64,000 bases of DNA from Aquimarina atlantica (GCF_000626715.1 NZ_AQRA01000009.1:1-64000); one strand, 5' to 3'; positions 53,655 through 63,162 are shown, counted from the first letter of the stretch. The notes: generated from the sequence alone by a model not told the origin. Translations and numbers: made by a program.

Positions 53655-56570
53655 TTATTTTGTTCCAATATATAATGGGGTACTAATAGGTTTTAAACCA
53701 CTATTATTGAGTGTTACAATACAATAATATGTACCACTTGGTACTTGGTTTGCTGACCCTAAAGATGATCGATGTGTTGTGCCATTCCAATCATTTTGAT
53801 AATCACTTGATTTGTATATAATCGCTCCCCAACGATTAACGATTTTAACATCTACAACGTAACCGCAATTTTCTACACCATTTACTGCAAAATATTCATT
53901 GTATGGATCTCCATTTGGTGTAATTACCTTTGAAATTTTGATAGTATCTTCTCCACAAGAGAATACGGCACATCTATTATGTACTTCTATCGTTGTTTCA
54001 AGGTATATTGGGCAAGCTAGATTATCTTCGGTATAACTAAATACAATCTCTTCAGAGGTATCTTCGCTAACTAATTCTATGCTTAACGGATCAAAAAAAT
54101 GATCATCAACTATAGATGCATTTTCTGATATAACTTCCCAGGCTCCACTAGTACTGTACTCACCTTCTAATAAATCAAATAAATCAAAAATTTGCGATTC
54201 TATCTCATCCAAGGCACATAATGTAGTGTCATTTGCGATTACAGCATTGTTTTCGAATGTTATTTTAGCTTGTACTGTAGTTGCGTTGTTACAATCATCT
54301 GTGATAGTGTATTCTACTACCAGGGTTCCATCTGTTATATTGTTAAAGTCATAATCCGAAGTTACCAATGCGGTTGTACTCGCGTTACAATTATCGGTTG
54401 CGCAAGTTTCTAATAATGCAATATTATCACTATTCCATTGGTTAGCAATTTCTTCGATATTTGTTGTAGAACACTCTAATGTTAAATCAGTAATTGTACA
54501 GCTAGTTAAGTCTGGAGGTGTAGAATCATGCAGGGTAAGAGTTGCAGTAAGAGTTATTGTATCTCCATTATCACCTGTAATAGTGTATGTAACTTCTATG
54601 GCTCCGCCCAGGCCACAAGAACTTACTAAATTATTAAAATCGTAATTTGAAGTCACTTGGCCAGTAAAATCTGTATTACAAGCATCAGAAGCGCAGGATT
54701 CTAACTCTGTGATATTATTAGCATTCCATGTGTTGGCTATAGTTTCATTATCTGTTCCGTTACATTCGATGGTTTCATCGGTTACATTACAATTAGTTAT
54801 GCTAGGAGGTGTGATGGGTGAGATGGTAATGTATACAGTAGCTTGATCACAAGCAATAACTGGAGAACCATTGTCGCATACTGTGTAAATAAAACTATCT
54901 GTGCCTGTATATCCAGTATTAGGAATGTAAGTAAAAGAACCATTGGTATTAAGAGTAAGGATTCCGTTATCTACATCATCTACAGGAACTATATTTATGG
55001 TTTGTGTATCTCCTTCTGGATCAAAGTCATTATCCAACACATTTCCTAGAATATTTTTACATGCGGTAAAATATGCGTCATCATTGGCAAAAGTACTGTT
55101 ATCCTGGTTTTTTATAACGGTAATTACTACAATAGTGGTGTCGCATAACGAAGGATTACCATTATCACATATCGTATACTCAAAAGTGTCATCGCCAGTA
55201 AAATCAAGAGGAGGTGTATATTTATATGTACCCGTATTTGGGTTTATAGCTACGGTAACTCCTTCTCTTGTAGTTACCGTAGGTGTTGTTACTATTATAG
55301 GATCGCCATCGGGATCAAAATCATTAACTAGTACATTACCATCTACAGTAGTATTTATTTCGGTAATTGCAGTATCTGGATTTGCAATGGGCGCTTCGTT
55401 TTTGGGATCATTAATGGGGAGTACTTCGATATATACAGTGGCAGTATCACAAGCAATTGGAGTGCCATCATCACAGATAGTATATTTAAAAGAATCTTCT
55501 CCTGTAAAATCAGTAGGAGGAGTGTAAGTATAAGCTCCTGTATTAGGTTCTATGTTAACAATAGCCCCTTCTGTGGTAGTTGCAGTAGTAGTGGTTACTG
55601 TTTGCGTGTCTCCTTCAAGATCTTCATCGTTAGTTAATACATTTCCAGAAACGGGGGTATTAATAAAAGTGTTATTAATATCTGTTACAGCATCTGTGCA
55701 ATTAAATAGAATTGTGGTGCAAACAATAGAGGTGCAGCAATTAGCATCACGTATCTTTATGGTATAACGTCCTGGGGCAAGATCTAGAAATGTATCACTG
55801 GTTTGATAATTGGCTCCATTATCAATAGAGTATGTGTAAGGTGGCACCCCACCGGCTCCTTCTACAGTAATTTGACCAGAACCGTTACAGCTAATATGGG
55901 TTAGTTCCTTTATAGAAGCAGATACTGCTTTAGCAGGCTCGGTTATTGTAGCAGAGCTTGTAGTAGTACAGTTTGTAGCATCGGTGATCGTTACCGAATA
56001 TGTTCCGGCGATTACATTGGTTAAATCTTCATCAGAAGAACCGTTACTCCAGGCAAAGGTAAATGGAGGAGTACCGTTTTCGACTGTTAGATCAACAGAT
56101 CCCGTAGCATCACCATTACAAGATACATGAGTTACGGTATTTGTTGCTTTAATATCGCAAGTATTTAGACATTTAATGACAATACTTTTGGTTATTTGAG
56201 TTCCATTGGCATCGGTTACTGTGACACTGTGAGTACGATTGGTAAGAAGGCTAGCTGTTGCTGTAGTTTGATTATTAGCAGAAGCACTCCATTGATAAGT
56301 GTAGCCAGGTTTTCCACCAGAAGCGATAGCTTTGGCCTTACCATCACAACATATTCCTGTAGTTGTGGCATCTTGTATTTTAAGTATTGTAAGACTTAGC
56401 GGATTGGTATACTTGGTATTAGTTGTTGTAGTATCCTTTGAGATCAAAGAAGTATACTTATATTCATGAGAGTAATGTGCATAAATGCAAGTCGAAGAGA
56501 ATAGTAGTGCAAAAAGACAAATAAGAGTAGTGATCCTCTTATGTATAAGAGTTAACGTAATAATTTTCAT
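53655..56570 (-). CDS. SprB-like repeat adhesin with T9SS type B C-terminal domain
   Basis: A 971-residue surface protein. A signal peptide (to about 31) is followed by three SprB-type repeats (about 70-135, 145-215, 220-290; the second reads GTPPFTFAWSNGSSDEDL and YSVTITDATN), then three cadherin/Ig-like repeats (about 295-385, 395-485, 490-585) each ending in a YT-CDDG/N-P pattern. Two HYR-like units (about 590-680, 690-775) and a linker lead to the CHU_C gliding-motility C-terminal domain (about 880-971, VITPNGDPYNEYF, VKIVNRWGAIIYKS). The last part directs type IX (type B) secretion. It heads the operon with PorP/SprF and OmpA-like genes. Confidence 0.94.
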   Translation of the reverse strand: MKIITLTLIHKRITTLICLFALLFSSTCIYAHYSHEYKYTSLISKDTTTTNTKYTNPLSLTILKIQDATTTGICCDGKAKAIASGGKPGYTYQWSASANNQTTATASLLTNRTHSVTVTDANGTQITKSIVIKCLNTCDIKATNTVTHVSCNGDATGSVDLTVENGTPPFTFAWSNGSSDEDLTNVIAGTYSVTITDATNCTTTSSATITEPAKAVSASIKELTHISCNGSGQITVEGAGGVPPYTYSIDNGANYQTSDTFLDLAPGRYTIKIRDANCCTSIVCTTILFNCTDAVTDINNTFINTPVSGNVLTNDEDLEGDTQTVTTTTATTTEGAIVNIEPNTGAYTYTPPTDFTGEDSFKYTICDDGTPIACDTATVYIEVLPINDPKNEAPIANPDTAITEINTTVDGNVLVNDFDPDGDPIIVTTPTVTTREGVTVAINPNTGTYKYTPPLDFTGDDTFEYTICDNGNPSLCDTTIVVITVIKNQDNSTFANDDAYFTACKNILGNVLDNDFDPEGDTQTINIVPVDDVDNGILTLNTNGSFTYIPNTGYTGTDSFIYTVCDNGSPVIACDQATVYITISPITPPSITNCNVTDETIECNGTDNETIANTWNANNITELESCASDACNTDFTGQVTSNYDFNNLVSSCGLGGAIEVTYTITGDNGDTITLTATLTLHDSTPPDLTSCTITDLTLECSTTNIEEIANQWNSDNIALLETCATDNCNASTTALVTSDYDFNNITDGTLVVEYTITDDCNNATTVQAKITFENNAVIANDTTLCALDEIESQIFDLFDLLEGEYSTSGAWEVISENASIVDDHFFDPLSIELVSEDTSEEIVFSYTEDNLACPIYLETTIEVHNRCAVFSCGEDTIKISKVITPNGDPYNEYFAVNGVENCGYVVDVKIVNRWGAIIYKSSDYQNDWNGTTHRSSLGSANQVPSGTYYCIVTLNNSGLKPISTPLYIGTK

Positions 56571-57261
56571 ATGCCCCGTTTTATTAATTTATTCTAAGAA
56601 AAAAGCCCCTGTTTTTTTTTAGTGTTTTAAAAATCAAAAAATAAAAACATCTGACAATGGTAATAAGTAACTTGGTAATTTTTTTCCATAACGTATATTC
56701 TTAATACTAGTTAATATTGTTATATAGGGAATTATTTCAACATAAAAATTGACTGTATTTTTTATTACCTAAAACCAGTTACCTACATGTATTACTAAAA
56801 ACAATGTTTTTTCATGAATAGGTACATAATCTTATGTAACTAAAAATTCTTTTATAGAAATAACTCTATAATTATTTCAAATATTCTAAGGGGGGATTGA
56901 AATAGTATATTCTTTCTAAGGGGAGAAATAATATACACTATGGGGGGTGTTTTATATCATTATTTTACCATATCAAATACAATGATATTTTAAAAAAGAA
57001 ATCAATAAAACTATAAGTCAAATATAAGGTATATGTTGATAAAAATCAACTAATAATAAATTAATTTTTATTTTAATTAGATTTTGAAAGTCAATTTTTT
57101 TAAACTCCCAACGTAATTTATAAGTTATCATAATTATAGGTTTCTATTTCTTATCGAGATAGAAACATTACCGGTTTATTATGCAGAGATTTGATTCGCA
57201 TTTTATTGTCATGTGTCTCTAATTATTTTTCATATACTTAACTAAATTCTATTTCGATTGG
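56571..57261. other. AT-rich intergenic region between the adhesin and fabI
   Basis: About 690 bp with no credible ORF on either strand. It must hold the adhesin-operon promoter(s). I see scattered short A/T inverted repeats (for example around 56830-56850) and the tandem G-run repeats at 56884-56947, but no RNA gene. Confidence 0.5.
56884..56947 (-). repeat. Tandem degenerate G-run repeats upstream of the adhesin operon
   Basis: Three related units begin at 56884, 56914 and 56938, each with a C-T-(A/T)-A/T-G run: TTCTAAGGGGGG, TTCTAAGGGG and CTATGGGGGG. The first two share about 25 nt including the GAAATAGTATATT-like tail, so the period is about 30 and then 24 bp. Such G blocks stand out in this AT-rich gap. 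They may be sites for a regulator of the adhesin operon, 310-375 bp from its ATG. Confidence 0.5.
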
Positions 57262-57290
57262 TTGTGGTTTGGGTCGTTTTATTATCTTTA
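57262..57290 (+). promoter_or_regulatory. Promoter of fabI
   Basis: TTG (57262-57264), an 18-nt spacer and TATCTTTA (57283-57290, one mismatch from TAnnTTTG) lie 35 nt before the fabI ATG. Confidence 0.6.
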
Positions 57291-57324
57291 CCACTCGTAT
57301 AACCATACTTTAATTTATAATTAA

Positions 57325-58143
57325 ATGTCATACAATTTATTAAAAGGTAAAAGAGGAATTATTTTTGGGGCGCTTGACGAAAATTCGATCGCTTGGAAAA
57401 CCGCAGAACGTGTTTATGAAGAGGGAGGAAGTTTTGTTCTTACTAATGCTCCTGTTGCAATGCGAATGGGGGCTATAAATACTCTTGCAGAAAAAACCAA
57501 CACTCAAGTTATACCTGCAGATGCTACTTCGTTAGAGGATTTAGAAAATCTGGTGGATAAAGCAATGGAAATTTTGGGTGGTAAACTTGATTTTGTTTTA
57601 CATTCTATAGGGATGTCGATCAATGTACGTAAAGGACGTCACTATACAGATCAGAACTATGACTGGACGCAAAAAGGATTAGATGTATCTGCACTTTCTT
57701 TTCATAAGACAATGCAAACGCTATATAAGAAAAAGGCAATGAATGACTGGGGGAGTATAGTTGGATTGACATACATGGCAGCGCAGCGTGTGTTTCCTGA
57801 TTATAATGATATGGCAGATAATAAAGCATATTTAGAATCTATTGCTCGTAGTTTTGGGTATTTCTTTGGTAGAGAGAGTAATGTACGAGTGAATACAATT
57901 TCTCAATCTCCAACCCCAACAACAGCAGGAAAAGGAGTGAAAGGATTTGATGGATTTATAGAATACGCAAATAAAATGTCTCCTCTAGGTAATGCTACAG
58001 CTGCAGAGTGCGCTGATTATACCATTACATTATTCTCTGATTTAACCAAAAAAGTAACCCTTCAGAATTTATACCACGACGGAGGTTTTTCTAATATGGG
58101 AGTAAGCCAGTTAGTTATGGATAAATTTGTAGGAGAAGAATAA
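57325..58143 (+). CDS. fabI: Enoyl-[acyl-carrier-protein] reductase (NADH)
   Basis: Last step of the fatty-acid elongation cycle. 272 residues, short-chain dehydrogenase fold. The N-terminal GKRGIIFGALDENSIAWKTA is the FabI-type nucleotide-binding start. The catalytic Tyr160 and Lys167 keep the Y-x6-K spacing in YNDMADNKAYLES, and SQSPTPTTAGKGVKGF is close to the family substrate-loop region. It is monocistronic between its own promoter and terminator. Confidence 0.95.
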   Translation: MSYNLLKGKRGIIFGALDENSIAWKTAERVYEEGGSFVLTNAPVAMRMGAINTLAEKTNTQVIPADATSLEDLENLVDKAMEILGGKLDFVLHSIGMSINVRKGRHYTDQNYDWTQKGLDVSALSFHKTMQTLYKKKAMNDWGSIVGLTYMAAQRVFPDYNDMADNKAYLESIARSFGYFFGRESNVRVNTISQSPTPTTAGKGVKGFDGFIEYANKMSPLGNATAAECADYTITLFSDLTKKVTLQNLYHDGGFSNMGVSQLVMDKFVGEE

Positions 58144-58179
58144 AGTTTTTCTAAAAAAAAAACTACTATAAGATTAGTG

Positions 58180-58213
58180 AAAAATCCCATTCTTAATTGG
58201 TAATGGGATTTTT
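58180..58213 (+). terminator. Terminator of fabI
   Basis: A perfect 12-bp stem (arms 58180-58191 and 58202-58213) with core AATCCCATT and a 10-nt loop is followed by a T run. It lies 36 bp past the fabI stop. Confidence 0.9.
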
Positions 58214-58226
58214 TATTTAGACCACT

Positions 58227-58234
58227 TACCTTTG
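58227..58234 (+). promoter_or_regulatory. -7 promoter box immediately before the glycosyltransferase gene
   Basis: TACCTTTG is a full -7 match and ends only 4 nt before the ATG at 58239. Transcription would begin at or beside the ATG, so the mRNA may be leaderless. No -33 TTG is found. It is packed directly behind the fabI terminator. Confidence 0.5.
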
Positions 58235-58238
58235 CAAT

Positions 58239-59243
58239 ATGGAAATATATTTCTCCTTTATTGTGCCTGTATATAACAGGCCAAATGAGATTAAAGAGCT
58301 GCTGGATAGCATGGTGGTTATGGATTATGCCAAACCATATGAGATTGTAATTGTCGAAGATGGATCGTCTGATACATCAAAAGAGGTTATAGATACTTTT
58401 GCAGATAGGTTGTCTATAAGTTATTACCAAAAGCCAAATACCGGCCCGGGAGATTCTCGTAACTATGGTATGCGTAAGGCTAAAGGTAACTATTTTGTTA
58501 TTCTTGATAGTGATGTGATATTACCAAAAGAGTATTTGGCTAAAGCAGAACGTTTTTTATCCGATACTTTTGTACATTGTTACGGAGGCCCCGATGATGC
58601 TCATCAAAGCTTTTCTAACCTTCAGAAAGCGATAAGTTATAGTATGACTTCGTATTTAACTACTGGCGGAATTAGAGGACGTAAAAATACATTAGGAAAA
58701 TTTCAACCTCGTAGTTTTAATATGGGATTGTCAAAAGAAGCTTTTCAGGCTTCGGGTGGCTTCGGAAACATACACCCAGGAGAAGACCCGGATCTTACCA
58801 TAAGATTATGGAAATTAGGATATGACACTACATTAATTCCTGATGCTAAGGTGTTTCACAAAAGAAGGATCTCCTGGCAAAAATTCTATATACAGGTGAA
58901 CAAGTTTGGATTAGTACGACCTATTTTAAATCGATGGCATCCTGATACAGCCAAAATTACATATTGGTTCCCTACCTTATTCTTGCTATACATCGTATTT
59001 TCTGTAGTGACTGCACTTTTAGGATGGTGGTATTTTATTGCTATTTTAGGAATGTATTTAGGGATTATTTTTCTAGGTGCTACGCTAGAATATAAGAATC
59101 TGTCTATAGGAGTACAATCTATTTTGGCAGTTTTGATACAATTTTATGGATACGGAAAAGGATTCCTGAAATCTTATTATTATATTCATCTATTGAAAAA
59201 AGTACCCGAAAAGCAATTTAAGAAATTGTTTTTTTCAAAGTAA
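58239..59243 (+). CDS. Family 2 glycosyltransferase with C-terminal membrane segments
   Basis: A 334-residue inverting glycosyltransferase (GT-A). The nucleotide-sugar site starts FSFIVPVYNRPNEIKELL, continues VIVEDGSSDTSKEVI and reaches the metal-binding VILDSDVIL (DSD 90-92). The acceptor region has NMGLSKEAFQASGGF and GEDPDLTIRLW, an ED-containing catalytic motif. Two to three C-terminal spans (about 245-300) anchor it. It starts a plus-strand run with the YbbR and coaE genes. The sugar transferred is unknown. Confidence 0.9.
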   Translation: MEIYFSFIVPVYNRPNEIKELLDSMVVMDYAKPYEIVIVEDGSSDTSKEVIDTFADRLSISYYQKPNTGPGDSRNYGMRKAKGNYFVILDSDVILPKEYLAKAERFLSDTFVHCYGGPDDAHQSFSNLQKAISYSMTSYLTTGGIRGRKNTLGKFQPRSFNMGLSKEAFQASGGFGNIHPGEDPDLTIRLWKLGYDTTLIPDAKVFHKRRISWQKFYIQVNKFGLVRPILNRWHPDTAKITYWFPTLFLLYIVFSVVTALLGWWYFIAILGMYLGIIFLGATLEYKNLSIGVQSILAVLIQFYGYGKGFLKSYYYIHLLKKVPEKQFKKLFFSK

Positions 59244-59248
59244 TTTGT

Positions 59249-60208
59249 ATGTCAGCTAGAAAAAAGAATAGATTTTCATTAAAAAGGAATAATGTAAAAA
59301 CCTTTTTGTTTTTTCTAATATTTACTTCGCTCTTGTGGTTATTTATACAATTCTCTAAAAACTATACCCAAGAAGTAGAAGTAGCTATACGATATACCAA
59401 TATACCACAAGACAAAATTTTTAATGAGCAGAGTGACCAAACATTAAGAATGGTTCTTAATGGAAATGGTTTTAGATTAATGAATCATAATTGGAGTAGA
59501 CCAACATTACAATTTAATGTAGAAGATGCAGTTAGTAATAGCGGAGATCAATATTATTTTCGTGTTGATAAAGAATCTTCGGTGTTAAAAAATAAATTGG
59601 ACTTTAAAGGAAGGGTTTTATCTGTGCAAAAAGATACCATACGATTAAAATTAGATCATAATCTGGAAAAAAAGATCCCTGTTAAAATTGCCGAAAAGAT
59701 TCAGTATGCTATTGGATATGGTAGTGATAAGGGACTAGTAGTTTCTCCTGATTCTATAACAATTAGTGGTCCTTCACAAATTATAGATACGATACAATAT
59801 ATCACAACTGAAAATCTAAATTTAGAAGGGTTAAATGTTAACTATACTTCAAAATTGGACATAAATATAGAAGAATTACCAACCACCATTACTGTTACTC
59901 CTGCGCAGGTAGAAGCTCACGTTTTGGTGAGTAAATTTACCGAAGGAGATCAAAAAATTCCTATAACACTAAATAATATACCAGAAGGTACAGAAATTAA
60001 GATTTTTCCTAAAGAAATTTCTGTTGTATACAGGGTAGGATTGGATAAGTATAATGAAATAAGCCCGAGAGATTTTATGGTAGTAGCTGATTATGCCAAA
60101 GCATCCGAAGAGAGTTTGTTTTTAACTTTAGAGCTGGTGAATAAACCAGATTATATTCATGATGTACGGTTACAGGTGAAACAAGTTCAATTTGTAGTTT
60201 TGAAATAA
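59249..60208 (+). CDS. YbbR-like (CdaR-type) domain protein
   Basis: A 319-residue protein anchored by one N-terminal span (about 18-36, TFLFFLIFTSLLWLFIQF). Extracytoplasmic repeats follow, of the YbbR type (for example DSITISGPSQIIDTIQYI, about 165-185, with YVV-like strands VEAHVLVSKF later). YbbR/CdaR proteins in Firmicutes regulate the c-di-AMP cyclase DacA, but no cyclase gene is next to it here. It lies 5 bp after the glycosyltransferase gene and 8 bp before coaE. Confidence 0.85.
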   Translation: MSARKKNRFSLKRNNVKTFLFFLIFTSLLWLFIQFSKNYTQEVEVAIRYTNIPQDKIFNEQSDQTLRMVLNGNGFRLMNHNWSRPTLQFNVEDAVSNSGDQYYFRVDKESSVLKNKLDFKGRVLSVQKDTIRLKLDHNLEKKIPVKIAEKIQYAIGYGSDKGLVVSPDSITISGPSQIIDTIQYITTENLNLEGLNVNYTSKLDINIEELPTTITVTPAQVEAHVLVSKFTEGDQKIPITLNNIPEGTEIKIFPKEISVVYRVGLDKYNEISPRDFMVVADYAKASEESLFLTLELVNKPDYIHDVRLQVKQVQFVVLK

Positions 60209-60216
60209 GTTAGAAT

Positions 60217-60795
60217 ATGAAAGTAGTAGGTCTAACAGGTGGGATAGGTAGTGGAAAATCTACAGTAGCCAAAATGTTTGAACAACTAGGGGTTGCAGTT
60301 TATATAGCCGACATTGAAGCTAAAAGGCTTATGAATGAGGATGAATTAGTAAAAAAACAAATTATTGCTTTATTAGGAAATGATTCTTATATAAACGAAG
60401 AATTAAACAGATCTTATATAGCAAATGTAGTGTTTAATGACTCTTCAAAACTACTTCAGTTAAATGCAATTGTTCACCCCGCTGTGGCAAACCATTTTGA
60501 TTGTTGGAAAAGTAAACAAAAAGGAAATTATGTCGTAAAGGAGGCAGCTATACTTTTTGAAAATGAAGGCCATAAACAATGTGATTATACTATTCTTGTG
60601 TCGGCACCAATAGAAACAAGAATTGAACGCGTCCTAAAAAGAGACAAAACGACCAGGGAAGATATCCTTTCTAGGATGAATAATCAGTGGGAAGATGCTC
60701 GAAAAATCCCATTAGCCGATTTTATAATATATAATGAAAATATAAAAGATACTGAAAATCAAGTACATATAATTCATAAAGAAATATCTTCATAA
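60217..60795 (+). CDS. coaE: Dephospho-CoA kinase
   Basis: Final step of CoA synthesis, phosphorylating the 3'-OH of dephospho-CoA. 192 residues, P-loop kinase: VGLTGGIGSGKST (Walker A core GGIGSGKST at 8-16), conserved Asp in YIADIEAKRLM, the VHPAV motif and the lid RVLKRDKTTREDILSRM. It follows the YbbR gene by 8 bp. The other CoA enzyme genes (coaBC) are at 46.2 kb. Confidence 0.97.
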   Translation: MKVVGLTGGIGSGKSTVAKMFEQLGVAVYIADIEAKRLMNEDELVKKQIIALLGNDSYINEELNRSYIANVVFNDSSKLLQLNAIVHPAVANHFDCWKSKQKGNYVVKEAAILFENEGHKQCDYTILVSAPIETRIERVLKRDKTTREDILSRMNNQWEDARKIPLADFIIYNENIKDTENQVHIIHKEISS

Positions 60796-60867
60796 AATGT
60801 TTGTAATCCGAATCTTTCATTTTGTTAACATTTGGTTAAACCCTAAAGTAGCTAAATGTTAAAGTCT

Positions 60868-60875
60868 TACTTTTG
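60868..60875 (+). promoter_or_regulatory. -7 promoter box directly before the sensor kinase gene
   Basis: TACTTTTG is a full TAnnTTTG match, ending 4 nt before the ATG at 60880, as at the glycosyltransferase gene. It suggests a leaderless or near-leaderless mRNA for the two-component operon. No -33 TTG is found at the usual distance. Confidence 0.5.
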
Positions 60876-60879
60876 AGTT

Positions 60880-62445
60880 ATGAATAAAAGGTTATTCGTG
60901 TTGCTGATAATCCTAATGAGTTTATCGTTAATTGGGATTATTTTTGTTCAGGGATATTGGATTAACAACACTGTAGAGAATAATGAAGAACAGTTTTCTT
61001 TTAATGCGAAACAAATACTGATATCTGTATCTAATAGAATTCAATACAGAGAGTTTGAAGAAATGTTTTTTCCATTACAAGAGATTCTGGATAGCATAGA
61101 AGAGCCTGATAACAAAACTATACGTCAGCTTCTAAATATTAGTATTGATAATACGACAAAGTCGTTTACGCATACAGATGGTATTTTAGAAGAAGATTAT
61201 AAGTTGTTTTCGTCTTTTATAAATTTAAATATTGATACGGTTCGATTAAAAAATATATTAAATCGTAATACCGATGCTGCCATACAAAATGATAAAAGTG
61301 ATTTTGTAAGGCAAAATTCTAAATCCAAACTAGAGAGAATACGTGGGTTAACAGACCTGCAGAGAATGGATTATGAAATAGTAATAGGAGAAATTGCCAG
61401 TTTTATACCAATACATAGAAGAGTTCAAAAAAGAGAAATAGATTATCTGTTAAGGAAAGAACTGGAAGAGAGAGATATAAAAGTAGACTTTGAATATGCT
61501 ATTTATAGTAACGCTTTAGCAACCAAAGTACGTTCTGATGATTTTAGTTTGGATTATCCAACAACATATGCAATACCACTTTTTGTAAATGATGAAGGTG
61601 TAAGTGAATATCAGCTATATGTTAATTTTACTGGAAAAAAGCAATATGTACTTTCCTCTATCAAAGGAATGGCCATATTATCTATAATATTTACGTTAAT
61701 TATTGTAGTTGCATATTCCAGTGCTTTATCACAATTGATGCAGCAACGGCAGATATCTCAGATTAAAACAGATTTTATTAATAATATGACGCATGAGCTT
61801 AAGACTCCTATTGCTACTATTAATTTGGCATTAGATTCTATAAAGAACCCTAAAATAGGAGGAGATCCAGAGAAAGTGCAGCGTTATATGAGTATGATAC
61901 GTGAAGAAAATAAAAGAATGCATGCCCAGGTAGAAAATGTGTTAAGAATATCTCAGTTAGAGAAAAATGAACTTAACATTAAAAAAGAAAGACAAGAGTT
62001 GCATGATATTATTGAAGATGCAATTACTCATGTATCTCTAATTGTAGAAAATAGAGAAGGGTATGTGAAAATGCATCTGGGAGCACTTAAAACTACGGTA
62101 TTGGCTAATGATAGTCATTTGACTAATGTAGTTGTGAATATTTTGGATAATGCAATAAAATATTCAGAAAATGAACCTAAAATAGATGTGTATACAGAAA
62201 ATGTAAAAAATAGTATTGTTCTTAAAGTTCGTGATCAAGGAATTGGAATGAGTAAAGTAGCACAGAAAAAGATTTTTGAAAAGTTCTTTAGAGAACATAC
62301 CGGAGATCTTCATAATGTAAAAGGACACGGATTAGGACTAACATATGTGAAGAGAATTATAGATGATCATCATGGTCAGATATGGGTGGAGAGTGAAAGG
62401 GGAAAAGGCTCCACATTTATAATTAAATTACCGTTAATATCTTAA
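60880..62445 (+). CDS. Sensor histidine kinase
   Basis: A 521-residue membrane kinase. Two spans (about 6-26 and 263-282) enclose a periplasmic sensor of about 235 residues with no named domain. No HAMP is evident: the second span leads by a short linker to the dimerisation helix with phospho-acceptor His305 in NNMTHELKTPIATINLA. The ATPase domain has N-box NILDNAIKYS, G1 DQGIGMSKV, F-box KIFEKFFRE and G2 GHGLGLTYVKRI. It lies 3 bp before its response regulator. The layout resembles the RprX family of Bacteroides (inference). Confidence 0.94.
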   Translation: MNKRLFVLLIILMSLSLIGIIFVQGYWINNTVENNEEQFSFNAKQILISVSNRIQYREFEEMFFPLQEILDSIEEPDNKTIRQLLNISIDNTTKSFTHTDGILEEDYKLFSSFINLNIDTVRLKNILNRNTDAAIQNDKSDFVRQNSKSKLERIRGLTDLQRMDYEIVIGEIASFIPIHRRVQKREIDYLLRKELEERDIKVDFEYAIYSNALATKVRSDDFSLDYPTTYAIPLFVNDEGVSEYQLYVNFTGKKQYVLSSIKGMAILSIIFTLIIVVAYSSALSQLMQQRQISQIKTDFINNMTHELKTPIATINLALDSIKNPKIGGDPEKVQRYMSMIREENKRMHAQVENVLRISQLEKNELNIKKERQELHDIIEDAITHVSLIVENREGYVKMHLGALKTTVLANDSHLTNVVVNILDNAIKYSENEPKIDVYTENVKNSIVLKVRDQGIGMSKVAQKKIFEKFFREHTGDLHNVKGHGLGLTYVKRIIDDHHGQIWVESERGKGSTFIIKLPLIS

Positions 62446-62448
62446 AAT

Positions 62449-63162
62449 ATGGAAACAGAAAACAAAAAGATTTTGCTTGTAGAAGATGATCCAAACTTTG
62501 GAACAGTATTAAAGGATTATCTAGTAATGAACGATTATGATGTTGTGCATGCTAAAAATGGTATGGAAGGCTTCGAAAAATTCAAAAAGGATGATTATGA
62601 TATGTGTATTCTTGATGTCATGATGCCTTATAAAGATGGATTTACATTAGCAAAGGAGATTAGAGAAAAAAATGAAGAAATACCAATCATCTTTTTAACT
62701 GCAAAAGCAATGAAAGAAGATGTGTTGAAAGGATACAAAGTAGGAGCAGATGATTATCTTAATAAACCTTTTGATAGCGAAGTGTTATTAATGAAAATAC
62801 AAGCTATTATGCAGCGTAAAAGCACAGAATCTGTTGCCGATAGTAAACAGTTTGAGTTTAACGTTGGAGGCTTTCATCTTAATTCAAAACTTCGTTTTTT
62901 AACGTTTAAAGAAGAAGATCCTATTAAACTTTCTCCAAAAGAAAATGAATTACTTCGCTTACTAGCATTACATCTTAATGATTTAATGCCTAGAGAATTA
63001 GCATTAACAAAAATATGGAGAGATGATAATTATTTTACCTCTCGTAGTATGGATGTATATATAGCTAAACTTAGAAAATATTTAAAGAAAGACGAAAATG
63101 TCGAAATTCTTAATATTCACGGAGAAGGATTTAGACTAGTTGTAAGAAACGAAGAATCGTAG
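62449..63162 (+). CDS. OmpR-family response regulator
   Basis: A 237-residue two-domain regulator. The receiver (about 7-122) has acidic pocket VEDDP (12-15), phospho-acceptor Asp56 in ILDVMMPYKDG, Thr in FLTAKA and Lys109 in DDYLNKPFDS. The winged-helix DNA-binding domain (about 135-235) contains LSPKENELLRLLALH and RSMDVYIAKLRKYLK. It is coupled to the sensor kinase gene (3-bp gap). The target genes are unknown. Confidence 0.95.
   Translation: METENKKILLVEDDPNFGTVLKDYLVMNDYDVVHAKNGMEGFEKFKKDDYDMCILDVMMPYKDGFTLAKEIREKNEEIPIIFLTAKAMKEDVLKGYKVGADDYLNKPFDSEVLLMKIQAIMQRKSTESVADSKQFEFNVGGFHLNSKLRFLTFKEEDPIKLSPKENELLRLLALHLNDLMPRELALTKIWRDDNYFTSRSMDVYIAKLRKYLKKDENVEILNIHGEGFRLVVRNEES

Noticed and set aside
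54943..55527. 194-codon plus-strand open frame inside the adhesin gene
   Set aside because: Its composition (Ser/Val repeats) mirrors the minus-strand repeats of the adhesin, which has clear domains; it is a shadow.
56884..56947. G-quadruplex formed by the G runs
   Set aside because: Only three runs exist, with loops of more than 20 nt; four closely spaced runs are required.
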